A stretch of DNA of 34,509 nt from Streptomyces sp. CC53 (GCF_001865245.1 NZ_MKXB01000200.1:1-34509); one strand, 5' to 3'; positions 16,354-24,554 are shown, counted from the first letter of the stretch. Notes: generated by a model from the letters alone, not told the origin. Program-made: numbers and translations.

Positions 16354-17532
16354 GTGAGGGCCGTGCGGGCGACTTTCACGATCGGACGCATCGCCCAGGT
16401 CCGCGTAGGGGTCCACTGGAGCGTCGTCTTCATCTTCGCTCTCATCGTATGGGGCTTGGCCCAGGGCCGCTTCCCGGAGGCGTACCCGGGCCGGTACGCG
16501 CTCGTGTACTGGGCCGCGGGGCTGGTCACGGCGGTCGTCTTCTTCCTCTCGCTGCTCGCCCACGAACTGGCCCACGCGATCGTCGCCCGGCGCAACGGCG
16601 TCGACGTGGACGACATCGTGCTGTGGCTGCTGGGAGGCGCCGCACGGCTGCGGTCGGAGGCGCCGGGCCCGGCCGCCGAGCTGCGCATCGCCGGAGTCGG
16701 CCCCCTGGTCAGCCTGGTGCTCGGCGGCGTGTTCGGCGTGGCCGCGTGGCTGCTCAGCCTCACACCGGCGGCCCCCGGCCTCCTGGTCGAGGCGGTGGTG
16801 TGGCTGGCCGCGATCAACGTCCTGCTGGCCGTCTTCAACGCGATACCGGCCGCCCCGCTCGACGGCGGGCGGCTGCTGCGGGCGGTGATCTGGTGGCGGA
16901 CCGGGGACCGGCTGCGCGCCACCGCCGGCGCCACGGCCGCCGGACGGGCCTTCGGATGGCTGCTGGTGGTGGCGGGCCTGCTGCTGTTCCTGCGCACGGC
17001 GGCCCTGGGCGGGCTGTGGCTCGCCCTGATCGGCTGGTTCCTGGTCGCCGCGGCCACCACGGAGGGGCGGCAGGCGCAGCTGCGGGGCGTCCTCGCGGGG
17101 GTGCCCGTGCGCCAGGCCATGACACCCGGACCCGTGGCCGTACCGGCTGCGCTGTCCGTGGCGTCGTTCCTCACCGACCCGCGCTACCGCTACCGGCACG
17201 CGGCGTTCCCGGCGGTCGCGGACGACGGGGAGCGGCCGGTCGGCCTCATGACGCTGGAACGCGCCCGGGCCGTGCCGGAGGAACAGCGCGGCTCCGTCAC
17301 GGTCGCGGACACCATGGTGCCGTTGGACGACGTCACCGTCGTCGCCCCCGACGACCCGCTGGCGGACCTTCTGCCGCGGATGGAGGCCGGCCCCGATCAC
17401 CGGGTGCTGGTCGTCGAGGCCGGACGCCTGGTGGGCGTGGTGTCGTCGACGGACGTCAACCGCGCCGTGACCTGGCTGATGTCGGCCGGTCCGCAGCGTG
17501 GCGACCGCGGCCGCAACCCGCCCCGCTGGTGA
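16354..17532 (+). CDS. Site-2 protease family (M50) membrane metalloprotease with CBS domains
   Basis: Intramembrane zinc protease of 392 residues. HELAH at 70-74 supplies two His ligands and the catalytic Glu, and PLDGGR with Asp170 gives the third ligand. The surrounding hydrophobic stretches (about 22-38, 50-70, 105-125, 140-165, 195-245) give the expected core of about six membrane segments. Residues about 252-380 form a CBS pair on the cytosolic side (VRQAMTPGPVAV and ADTMVPLDDVTVV), as in the Rip3 or spoIVFB-like CBS subgroup, where nucleotide binding may gate cleavage of anti-sigma factors or other membrane proteins. GTG at 16354 is taken because of the GGAGG/GAGG purine run ahead. GTG at 16363 is an alternative with a closer AGGTGA. 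The target protein is not evident nearby. Confidence 0.88.
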   Translation: MRAVRATFTIGRIAQVRVGVHWSVVFIFALIVWGLAQGRFPEAYPGRYALVYWAAGLVTAVVFFLSLLAHELAHAIVARRNGVDVDDIVLWLLGGAARLRSEAPGPAAELRIAGVGPLVSLVLGGVFGVAAWLLSLTPAAPGLLVEAVVWLAAINVLLAVFNAIPAAPLDGGRLLRAVIWWRTGDRLRATAGATAAGRAFGWLLVVAGLLLFLRTAALGGLWLALIGWFLVAAATTEGRQAQLRGVLAGVPVRQAMTPGPVAVPAALSVASFLTDPRYRYRHAAFPAVADDGERPVGLMTLERARAVPEEQRGSVTVADTMVPLDDVTVVAPDDPLADLLPRMEAGPDHRVLVVEAGRLVGVVSSTDVNRAVTWLMSAGPQRGDRGRNPPRW

Positions 17533-17628
17533 GCCACGGCCGCCCCCGGGCCGCGGTGGGGCGTCGGTGGGGCCGGACCGGTGCGTGCACGGCTCGCCCT
17601 GGCCCGGCGGCGCGGACGGGCTCCACGC

Positions 17629-17680
17629 GCGGGGAAGACTGGTGGTCCGCGGCCGCGGGGAAGACTGGTGGTCCGCGGCG
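17629..17680. repeat. Two-copy 26-bp tandem repeat
   Basis: Units 17629-17654 and 17655-17680 differ only at their last base. Each contains GGGGAAGACTGGTGGTCCGC. It lies in the 264-base gap between the convergent M50 protease and AAA ATPase genes. A GCGGCG/CGCCGC hairpin follows directly. Confidence 0.85.
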
Positions 17681-17796
17681 GCGCTCCGCCGCGTGCCTCC
17701 CGGCGGTACAGGCCGCACGCCCGCCACAGCAAGGGGCGGGGCACGCTCCGGTGCGAGGGCGCCGCCCGTGGTTGGCGCACGCCGCACCTCCCGCCG

Positions 17797-19398
17797 CTAC
17801 CCGCCCGCGTAGAGCCTGTCGGGCCCCACCAGGACGACATCGCCCTGCGCCTCCGACGTGCGCACCGCGGGCCCGAAGCCCGCGCTGCCGTACAGGGCGG
17901 GGACGACGCGGGCGACGTCCTCGCCGCGCTCGTCCAGCAGCCCCACGAGGCGGTGCAGCCGCTCCAGATGGTGCACGTCCACGATCTCGCCCCAGCGCGC
18001 GAGCCCCACGGACAGCAGCGGCCCCGGCCGCCCGCCCGCGCCCTCGCCCCGTACGACGACCTCGGCGCCGGGCTCGCCCGGCCCCGCGAGCGACCCGTGG
18101 CCGACCCGCCCCGCGGGCGCACCGAACGTGTCGGGCGCGGCGTGGTCCCGTACCCAGTCCCGGCAGACCTCCGCGAACCGCGCGGGCGCGACGGTCGACT
18201 CGAACACCGGGCGGGCCTGCGCCCACACCTCCTCCGCCCGTTCCGGCGCCCCGTCCAGCAGGGCCCGGTGGGGGCGTACGACGGCGTGCTCGAACGCCAG
18301 CAGCGGCTCTGGGATCCGCAGCCGGGTCAGCGGCGGGCGCAGCACGTCGGGTTCGCCGTGCAGCAGCGCCCAGTCCCGGAGCAGCGCCAGCGTGTGGGAC
18401 ACCTCGCCCAGCGGGGCGCCCACCCGGTCCGCGACGCCGCCCGGGGTGCCGGCACCGAGGGCGACGGCGGCGAGCACGGAGTGGCACAGCCCGCGGTTCC
18501 CGCTGTCGGCGGCCTCGTGCACCAGCCGGGGGGCCTCGTGGAAGAGCGGGGTGCGGGGGTCCAGCACGGTCCCGCACACCCAGGCGTCGAAGTCGTCCGG
18601 TCCGGCCGGGACGCGGTCCGCGACGAAGGCGTGCCGGTACGCGGGCGTCCCGCCGACCACGGCGTGCACCCGCAACGCGAGCCGCGCGTCGTCCAGGCCC
18701 CAGAACCTGGCCGCCTCCCGGTACCCGAAGGGCCCCACGGCCACGTCCAGGGTGACGAGCTCCCGCAGGGCGGACGGTCCGCAGAACAGCCTGCGCATCA
18801 CCGGGCGGTCACTGCCGCTGAGCAGCAGCCGGGCCCGGCCGGGGGCCGCGCCGCCGTGCGGGCCGTCCGCGTGCCGCCGGAACGCCGCGTGGAGGACGGC
18901 GGGCAGCGACGGACTCTGCCGTACGAGCCGGGGGAACTCGTCGAGCACCACGGGCACGGGCTCCTGCCCGGCGAGGGCGAGCAGCGCGTCCACGGCCTCC
19001 GTCCAGTCCCGCAGCCGCCCGGCTTCCACGCTCCCGGTGCGGCGGGCCAGCAGATCGCCGAGACGCCTTAGCGACTCCGCCTCCACCGCGTCGTCCGCGC
19101 AGAAGAGGAAACCGCCGGTCGCGTCGGTGAGCGCCCTCAGCAGATGCGTCTTGCCCTGGCGCAGCCCCCCGGAGACGACGCCGAGCCGGGGCCCGGGCCC
19201 GCGGTCCGTCGCGAAGCCGACGAGCGCGTCCCAGGCCCCGTCGCGGTCGAATACGGCACCCGGCTTGGCGATGCCCGCGGGGCCCGCCGCCCCGGCTGGT
19301 TCGTGCTGGACGGCGGACGGGTGCAGGCCCGCGGTGGTTGTGTGCGCCGGGGTCCCGGCCGCGGCGCCTGTGGATGGTCCGCCGGGCGTCCTCGTCAT
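17797..19398 (-). CDS. Archaeal-type AAA ATPase with degenerate DUF234-like C-terminus
   Basis: ATPase of 533 residues. After a disordered 45-residue N-terminus comes the core, with Walker A GGLRQGKT (77-84) and Walker B VPVVLDEFPRL (about 148-158). It also has LLLSGSDRPVMRRLF, the sensor strand usual for archaeal-type ATPases, and GGTPAYR (about 270), which marks the winged-helix region of the same family. The last 80 residues resemble the DUF234 domain, a PD-(D/E)XK nuclease relative. The usual GEAKWGE-like motif reads GLARWGE here, so the predicted catalytic Glu and Lys are replaced. AGGAGG lies 9 bases before the ATG. The gene stands alone between spacers. In prokaryotes this family is linked to mobile elements and conflict, but its role in streptomycetes is not established. 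Confidence 0.85.
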   Translation of the reverse strand: MTRTPGGPSTGAAAGTPAHTTTAGLHPSAVQHEPAGAAGPAGIAKPGAVFDRDGAWDALVGFATDRGPGPRLGVVSGGLRQGKTHLLRALTDATGGFLFCADDAVEAESLRRLGDLLARRTGSVEAGRLRDWTEAVDALLALAGQEPVPVVLDEFPRLVRQSPSLPAVLHAAFRRHADGPHGGAAPGRARLLLSGSDRPVMRRLFCGPSALRELVTLDVAVGPFGYREAARFWGLDDARLALRVHAVVGGTPAYRHAFVADRVPAGPDDFDAWVCGTVLDPRTPLFHEAPRLVHEAADSGNRGLCHSVLAAVALGAGTPGGVADRVGAPLGEVSHTLALLRDWALLHGEPDVLRPPLTRLRIPEPLLAFEHAVVRPHRALLDGAPERAEEVWAQARPVFESTVAPARFAEVCRDWVRDHAAPDTFGAPAGRVGHGSLAGPGEPGAEVVVRGEGAGGRPGPLLSVGLARWGEIVDVHHLERLHRLVGLLDERGEDVARVVPALYGSAGFGPAVRTSEAQGDVVLVGPDRLYAGG

Positions 19399-20134
19399 GT
19401 CCGTGGCCTCCTGACGCCCCCACTCCCAGCCTGGCAGAACCCGCCCCACCGGTCACCCCGGAGGCCCCGGCGGCGGGCGGGACGCGGGGCCTTCCCACGA
19501 GGGCGCGATGCCTCCGGCGGGCGGCTGCTGGGCACGGGCGGTCGCGGTGCGGTCCGTGGTCGGCGGTCGGCGGGCGGTGGTCGGCGGGCGTGGTGCGGGC
19601 CCGGGCCACGCGCTGCTCCCCGTCCTGACCGCCGGGCCCGGAGCGGACCGGCCGCGGTGCGGGCAGCCCGTGCGGGGAGCCGCGCAGGGCGTTCTGCCGG
19701 GGCGGTCGGAGGACCGCGGGCCGGGCCCGTACGGGGCGCCGCGGACGGGGGCGCCGGTCCAGGTCTGTACGGGGCCGAGCGGACGGGGGCGCCGGGGCCG
19801 CGGCCGACGACGTGCAGCGGAGCTTCGGCTTCCCGGTGGGTCGACCGGCTCGGTGCCGACGCCGTACGGGTGAAACGCCTCGTTCACCCGGGCCACGGGG
19901 CCGGCGTGTCCAGCCGTCCTGCGCGCCGCCCCTCGCGCGTGGTGCAGCCGTCAGCTCCCACCCGGGCGGGCCGTCGTGCGGTGGCGGCGGCGTGGACCGC
20001 GGCCGGCACGCCGCCGCCCCGCTCCCACCGCGGGACCGACCGCCGGCCCGGTGTCGTGGACCGCCGGCCACCGCGGGCGACACGGGGCCGTGTCGGAGTT
20101 GGGCCGATCGGGTGAGGGGCGCCAGGATGGACGC
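19399..20134. other. Long spacer with degenerate GC-rich direct repeats
   Basis: About 735 bases without a convincing gene. Frames here are Arg/Gly/Pro-rich and show no domain. The block 19550-19600 is a run of GGTCGGCGG-like copies, and CGGACGGGGGCGCCGG occurs twice (near 19740 and 19780). The start signals of the SepF-domain gene lie at its right end (CCAGGATGG before ATG). Confidence 0.45.
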
Positions 20135-20536
20135 ATGAGTAGGTACGAGAGGTACGACGTCACCGACGAGCAGTGGGAGGGCCTTGCCCAAGTCGTCCCG
20201 CTGCGGGGGCGCGACGAGTGGCCGTCCATGGTGGACCACCGCACGATCCAGCGGGAGAAGGAGGAGGCCGCGGCGCAGCGGCGCATGGTGGTACTGCGCG
20301 TCCAGGTCTTCGCGGACGCGCGGGAGGTCGCCGAGTACCTGGTCGCGCAGGTGCCGGTCCTGCTGGACCTGACCGGCGCCGACTCCGAGGTCGCCAAGCG
20401 GATCCTGGACTTCAGCAGCGGAGTGGTCTTCGGCCTCGGCAGCGCCATGCACCGGGTCGACCGGAACGTCTTCCTCCTCGCGCCGGCCGGCACGGCGGTG
20501 GAGGGCACGGCCGCGGCGGCCGTGCCGCACGCGTAG
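20135..20536 (+). CDS. Short SepF-domain protein
   Basis: Protein of 133 residues. Residues about 48-117 match the SepF fold, including VLLDLTGAD, AKRILDFSSGVVFGL and VDRNVFLLAP. SepF binds FtsZ and ties it to the membrane. The classical protein has an amphipathic N-terminal helix and a linker before the core, but here the N-terminus is polar (RYERYDVTDEQWEG) and gives no membrane anchor. It therefore looks like one of the extra SepF-like paralogues of streptomycetes rather than the division-cluster copy. It is not next to ftsZ or ylm-type genes. ATG at 20135 has AGGATGG about 6 bases upstream. A hairpin at 20573-20592 follows. A role in sporulation septation is possible but not shown. Confidence 0.85.
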   Translation: MSRYERYDVTDEQWEGLAQVVPLRGRDEWPSMVDHRTIQREKEEAAAQRRMVVLRVQVFADAREVAEYLVAQVPVLLDLTGADSEVAKRILDFSSGVVFGLGSAMHRVDRNVFLLAPAGTAVEGTAAAAVPHA

Positions 20537-20572
20537 CCCGAGCGCCGCCACCCCTGTGGGGAGGAACGGTTC

Positions 20573-20592
20573 GGCCGGGCCACGGCCCGGCC
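20573..20592 (+). terminator. Hairpin after the SepF-domain gene
   Basis: An 8-bp perfect stem (20573-20580 with 20585-20592) around CACG, 37 bases after the stop codon, with no T-run. Confidence 0.6.
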
Positions 20593-20873
20593 GGCGCGGT
20601 CCCGGGTGCGCGTGCCGTTCATGGCCCCGGCCGCTGCCTGCGGCGCCGACGAGGTCCCATCCGTTCGACGGGTCGGGCCGGGCCGGAGGCGGGCGCCGTC
20701 GGCCTGGAGGCGGGCGCGCGCCCGGGGGACGTGTGGCAGCCGACGGGTGCGGGGGCGCAGTCCGGGCGGGTGTGCCGGTGACGTGCCGTGCGGTCCGGGC
20801 GGAGGGCCGGTGCGGTGGATGCGCGGCGAGGCGGACAGGGGGTGAGGCCACGCGTGCGTGGGCGCCGCCGCAG

Positions 20874-20929
20874 CCGGGGCACGGATGCGGGGATACGGAT
20901 GCCGGGGCACGGATGCGGGGATACGGATG
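20874..20929. repeat. Perfect two-copy 28-bp tandem repeat
   Basis: Units 20874-20901 and 20902-20929 are identical. Each contains ACGGATGCGGGGATACGGAT and is itself a near-duplication (ACGGATGC, ACGGATG). It lies 64 bases upstream of the MazG-like gene and could affect its promoter. Confidence 0.9.
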
Positions 20930-20992
20930 CAGGGCAGGGCGGGGCCGGAGCTCCCGCTCGGTGGGGCGGGCGGACCTGGTACACCTGAGGGC

Positions 20993-21361
20993 GTGACAGA
21001 TCTTGACGTAGCAGGACTGCAGCGCAGACTGGCCGAGTTCGCGGCGTCGCGTGCGTGGCAGCCCTACCACACCCCGAAGAACCTGGCGGCGGCACTGAGC
21101 GTGGAGGCGGCCGAACTGCTGGAGATCTTCCAGTGGCTGACGCCGGAGGAGGCTGCCCGGGTCATGGACGACCCGGACACGGCGCACCGGGTGGCCGACG
21201 AGGTCGCGGACGTGCTGGCCTATCTGCTCCAGTTCTGCGGGACGCTGGGCGTGGACCCGCTGGCCGCGCTGTCCGCGAAGATCGACCGGAACGAGCTCCG
21301 TTTCCCCGTGGGACGTCCACCGGGCCGAGGTGCCCGTCAGGATCGTCACTCTTCGGAGTGA
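20993..21361 (+). CDS. MazG-like nucleotide pyrophosphohydrolase
   Basis: Single-domain all-alpha NTP pyrophosphatase of 122 residues. It shows the family's metal motif: E38-x-x-E41 in SVEAAELLE and E70-x-x-D73 in DEVADVL, 28 residues apart. The length and the FQWLTPEEAA segment resemble the small dCTP/RS21-C6 type rather than full MazG. Such enzymes hydrolyse (d)NTPs to monophosphates and diphosphate and clean up non-canonical nucleotides or lower nucleotide pools under stress or phage attack. GTG at 20993 follows CTGAGGGC, a weak ribosome site. The last 20 residues are polar and probably unstructured. The stop codon is embedded in a TTCG-looped hairpin. Confidence 0.88.
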   Translation: MTDLDVAGLQRRLAEFAASRAWQPYHTPKNLAAALSVEAAELLEIFQWLTPEEAARVMDDPDTAHRVADEVADVLAYLLQFCGTLGVDPLAALSAKIDRNELRFPVGRPPGRGARQDRHSSE

Positions 21362-21370
21362 GTGACTTTT
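21346..21370 (+). terminator. TTCG-loop hairpin overlapping the MazG-like stop codon
   Basis: A 6-bp stem TCACTC/GAGTGA (21346-21351 and 21356-21361) with a stable TTCG tetraloop, followed by TTTT at 21367-21370. The right arm contains the stop codon. This is one of the few T-run terminators in the window. Confidence 0.65.
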
Positions 21371-21486
21371 GCCCACTGAGCTTCCTGTCCACAGATTTCC
21401 GAATTCCCCTGGCCTTTGTGCTCGGACGGGTTCACTCTGGGTAGTGAGTCAGTGAGCGGAAAGTCATACGAACGGGGGCGGCGTCC

Positions 21487-22545
21487 ATGGAGGCGGAACG
21501 ACTCATCGCGATCAGCCGGCGGGACCTGGCGTCGAGTGCGGGCGAACGGGACATCATGGCGGCGGTCTGGCGGGCGCAGCGCCTCGCCCAGGCCGTGGGC
21601 GGCCTCGTGGCCCTCGGCGGCCCGCGCGAGTTGAGAGGGGAGGCGCGGGCCCTCGCCGAAACGGGAGGGCGCGGCGGCCCCGCCCCGCAGGCCGAGCGCC
21701 TCACCGAGGTGAGCGACCTGCCGGCCGCGCTGGCGGCGCTCGGGGCCCTGCTCGGGGACGTCGGCATGGCCCTCGTGGGGGTGGCCTGTGCCACCGACGA
21801 CGAGGGCCTGTACTGGCAGACCATCGAGGCCATCGACGCCGCCGACGAGGCGACCGAGCACGTCCGCGCCATGCTGCGCCGCCTCACCGTCCCCGATCGG
21901 GCGAGACCTCCCGGACCGGCCGAGTCGGAGGAGCGGGCCGTACGGCCGCCCCGCCACCGGGAACCCGGACGGTCCCAGGACCACGGAAGAGCTGAAGACC
22001 CCGGTCCGCTCCAGGAGGCCCACGGACGCGTTCAGGACCAGCCATCGGCCCGGGCCCGCGGACGGGCCCGGGAGGCCGGCCTCGACACCGGGGCCGATCC
22101 GCGGCCTACCCGCCGTGACGACGAGGCGCAGCGAGACCCGGGCGGCGGACACCCCGCAGCGCCTGGTGCGACGACGCCACCTGCTTCGCCGGCCCACCCC
22201 CGCGGTCAGCCGGTTCCCCCGCCCGGTGAGCCGGCGGCAGGCGATCAGCCCGGGTCCGACCGGGTGGAGGGCGACCGACCCCATGCCCGCCGACACCGGG
22301 CCGACGGTGTGACAGGCAGCCGACTCCGTGTCGACCCGTCCCGTGTCGCTCCACCGCACACCTCCCCATCCGTTGTCGCCCCGCCCGTTGGCGACCCGTC
22401 CCGTGTCGACCGGCCCGGTGCTGAGCGGCTTCGTGAGCGGGGACGCGCGGTGCCGGACCGCCCTCCGCCGTCCGAGTCGGGCGGCGAGGCGCCGGGGCAC
22501 GGCCCCGGCGTGAGCACGGACGCGGCTGACGCGGCAACGCACTGA
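21487..22545 (+). CDS. DUF6099-like protein with long disordered tail
   Basis: Protein of 352 residues. The first 145 are an ordered helical domain (AERLIAISRRDL, RAQRLAQAVGG, LTEVSDLPAALAALG, LVGVACATDDEGLYWQ, IDAADEATEHVRAML) that I recognise from streptomycete proteins annotated DUF6099, whose function is unknown. The remaining 200 residues are Arg/Pro/Gly/Asp-rich and disordered, with repeated DPSRV motifs. The usual family member is, as I recall, about 150-170 residues, so this tail is unusual. It could reflect loss of an early stop codon. ATG at 21487 has only a weak purine-rich site (GGGGGCGG). The region upstream, 21362-21486, is AT-richer and holds several GTGAGT/CACTGAG half-sites, a plausible regulated promoter. 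Confidence 0.75.
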   Translation: MEAERLIAISRRDLASSAGERDIMAAVWRAQRLAQAVGGLVALGGPRELRGEARALAETGGRGGPAPQAERLTEVSDLPAALAALGALLGDVGMALVGVACATDDEGLYWQTIEAIDAADEATEHVRAMLRRLTVPDRARPPGPAESEERAVRPPRHREPGRSQDHGRAEDPGPLQEAHGRVQDQPSARARGRAREAGLDTGADPRPTRRDDEAQRDPGGGHPAAPGATTPPASPAHPRGQPVPPPGEPAAGDQPGSDRVEGDRPHARRHRADGVTGSRLRVDPSRVAPPHTSPSVVAPPVGDPSRVDRPGAERLRERGRAVPDRPPPSESGGEAPGHGPGVSTDAADAATH

Positions 22546-22721
22546 CGGAGCCGACGCCCTGACCTGGCGTCGGCGCGGGGGACTCCCCGGTGGAGTCGCC
22601 GGGGGGAGGGGTGCGAGCGGGCAGCAGCGTCAGGAGTGGCGGCGGCGACGAGCCGGCCCCCGAGGGCACCCGTCCGAGTCCGCGCCTTCATGCAGGGCGG
22701 CCACGGCTGTGGGCAGCGTGC

Positions 22722-23012
22722 CTACCGTCCCCCGGTACCGGAGGTGGTGCCGGCACCCGCACCGGACGGGGAGCCGGCCCCAGCGCCGACGGCGGAGCCG
22801 GTGCCACCGGCGAGGGTGCCGTCGCCGTCGCCGTCGCCGTCCGCACGCCGAGCCGAGGACTGCAGGTCGGCATCCAACCGCGACAGGTCGGCGGTGAGCG
22901 CCGCCATGAGCTCCTCCATCTGCTGCAGCAGGCCCTTCGGGGCGCCGGCGCCCTGCTGCTGGGACATGTCCGGCGCGGACACGGCCTGTTCGGGCACGGC
23001 TTCCTGGGACAT
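22722..23012 (-). CDS. Small protein with coiled-coil core and Gly-rich tail
   Basis: Protein of 96 residues and no family I can name. Residues 1-25 are acidic and Gln-rich, 27-55 (LLQQMEELMAALTADLSRLD) form an amphipathic helix with leucine spacing of a coiled coil, and the rest is a Gly/Ser/Thr/Ala tail after three GD repeats (DNA: CCGTCG repeated near 22819-22841). ATG at 23012 has GAGGAGG 8 bases upstream, better than the TTG one codon earlier. It diverges from the HprK-like kinase gene over a 408-base spacer. The layout, helical front and small-residue tail, is compatible with a peptide precursor or a kinase substrate, but nothing proves it. Confidence 0.6.
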   Translation of the reverse strand: MSQEAVPEQAVSAPDMSQQQGAGAPKGLLQQMEELMAALTADLSRLDADLQSSARRADGDGDGDGTLAGGTGSAVGAGAGSPSGAGAGTTSGTGGR

Positions 23013-23420
23013 CAAGGCCTCCTCGGCGCAAGCCCACCCGGGACGGGCGGGCGACAGGAGAGCGACGCGCCGGCGTTCGCCGCCGACACGTGGGCCGGGC
23101 GGTCCGGCACCGCCGACCCAACGATCACCTCACGGCGCCGGTCACGGTCCGTCACGGCCCCGTTGACGGTGTTCGAGGCGGGTGCCGGGTGCCGCGGTGG
23201 GCCCCTCGGGGCGGCGACGCCGCACGGCACGGCAGCCCGTCGCAGCGGAGGCCGCCCGGTCCAGGGGCGACCGGTCCACGCCCGCGCCGGTCCCGCCCAC
23301 TGGACTGACGTGCTAGGCGTCAACCACGGTGGAGCCGGGGGCGGAAGGGAATTGCACATCCGGCCCGCTGGGTCCACGGTGCACCACACCCGGACCCGTA
23401 CGCAGAGAAGGAGCCCGTCC
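23013..23420. other. Divergent spacer upstream of the HprK-like kinase
   Basis: About 400 bases with no supported gene. It carries the ribosome sites of both flanking genes (GAGGAGG for the small protein, AGAAGGAG for the kinase) and presumably both promoters. A moderately AT-richer patch around 23310-23360 (GTGCTAGGCGTCAACC, GGAATTGCACATCC) is the most likely kinase promoter zone. Confidence 0.45.
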
Positions 23421-24554
23421 GTGACCCTGTACGCGACCCGCATCCATGCCGACACCGCCACCCTGACCGTGGTCAGCCACGACCAGGGGGTCGCCTCCTG
23501 GGCCGCCCGGTACTTCGGCCCGTGGTGGTACGCGTCCGGTGTCGAGGCGCTCGGCCCCGACGACTCGGCGGACGGGGACGCCGTGGTGTTCGCCGACGTC
23601 AACCCGAGGCTGGCGGGAAGCATCGCCGCACTCGTGGCGGAGGACGGGCACGACGAGACGGAGTACGCGGGGGCCCGCACCCTCGTCGCCCGCCGCGGCA
23701 GCATCACGTACGCCGTGCAGCCCGACGAGGAGTTGGCCTATCAGGTCGACAGCCGCCGCCTCGTCGTCGCGGGACACCAGGCGGAGCCGGTGGCGGTCGC
23801 CGCCGCCCGGCTGGTCCGCGAGTCGGTCCGGGGGCGGCTCGCCCGGGCCGGCTGGACGGTCCTGCACGCCTCCGCCGCCACCCGCGACGGGAAGGCCGTC
23901 ATGGCCCTGGGCGGCAGGGGCACGGGGAAGACCACCACCGCCGTGCTGCTGGCGCGCTCCGGTTGGGGCCTCCTGGCCAACGACAGGGTGTTCGCGCGTC
24001 TTGAGGAGGACGGCGGGGTCGCCATCCTGCCCTGGCCCTCGGCAGCCGCCGTCGGGATCGGCCTGCTCGACGCCATCGGCCGGTACGACTCCGTCCGGGC
24101 CAGGCTCGCCGAGGGGGAGCGGCTCCACCCGACCCAGCACCCCGCCGTCACCCGCGCCCTGGTCGACGGCCGCAGGGAGCCACTACGGCGGCGGGACGAA
24201 AGGGAGTTGAAGGCCCAGTTCTTCCCCGACCAACTCGCGGACTGGCTCGGTCTCGGCCTCTCCGCCGAGGCCCGGGTGGCGGGCCTGCTGTTCCCGAGGA
24301 TCAACCCGATGGAGACGGCCGCCCTCGCCGAGGACGACCACGAGCCGAGCGAGGCCGACGTCTTCCCCACCGGGAAGGAGGAGCGCTACCCCGACGTCTT
24401 CGGTCTCCTGCCCGCCACCGGCGCCCCCGGCGTCGCCGCCCTCGCCGAGCACCTGGCCGGTCTGCCCCGGAGGTCCGTGGTGCTCGGCCACGACGCGGAG
24501 GCGAGCGGTGCGCTGCTCGCCAAGGTCGCCGATGAGCTCACGGCCGCGCCCTGA
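23421..24554 (+). CDS. HPr kinase-like (HprK-type) P-loop kinase
   Basis: Protein of 377 residues. The front 120 residues are a divergent sensor-like domain. The rest matches the HprK kinase core: VLHASAATRDGKAV, then Walker A GGRGTGKT (164-171, Lys170), then GWGLLANDRVF with Asp188 where HprK-like proteins place the catalytic acid. Bona fide HprK phosphorylates HPr on Ser46 in Firmicutes. Actinobacteria lack that system, and their HprK-like proteins are mostly linked to peptide-modifying clusters or unknown targets. AGAAGGAG lies 7 bases before GTG. The gene is monocistronic with a hairpin after it, and divergent from the small coiled-coil protein. No PTS or lasso-peptide genes are nearby, so the substrate is open. 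Confidence 0.8.
   Translation: MTLYATRIHADTATLTVVSHDQGVASWAARYFGPWWYASGVEALGPDDSADGDAVVFADVNPRLAGSIAALVAEDGHDETEYAGARTLVARRGSITYAVQPDEELAYQVDSRRLVVAGHQAEPVAVAAARLVRESVRGRLARAGWTVLHASAATRDGKAVMALGGRGTGKTTTAVLLARSGWGLLANDRVFARLEEDGGVAILPWPSAAAVGIGLLDAIGRYDSVRARLAEGERLHPTQHPAVTRALVDGRREPLRRRDERELKAQFFPDQLADWLGLGLSAEARVAGLLFPRINPMETAALAEDDHEPSEADVFPTGKEERYPDVFGLLPATGAPGVAALAEHLAGLPRRSVVLGHDAEASGALLAKVADELTAAP

Larger units (their letters stand above)
20537..20992. other. Spacer between the SepF-domain and MazG-like genes
   Basis: 455 bases with no supported gene. It holds a hairpin just after the SepF-domain gene and a 28-bp tandem duplication near its right end. GGTACACCT at about 20979 may be part of a -10 region for the MazG-like gene, but no matching -35 is clear. 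Confidence 0.45.

Noticed and set aside
19508..19873. 121-codon plus-strand frame in the spacer after the AAA ATPase
   Set aside because: Gly/Arg/Pro-rich with internal nucleotide repeats, no recognised fold and no ribosome site.
20874..20929. Possible CRISPR array
   Set aside because: Only two directly abutting 28-bp units with no spacers between them and no cas genes in the window.
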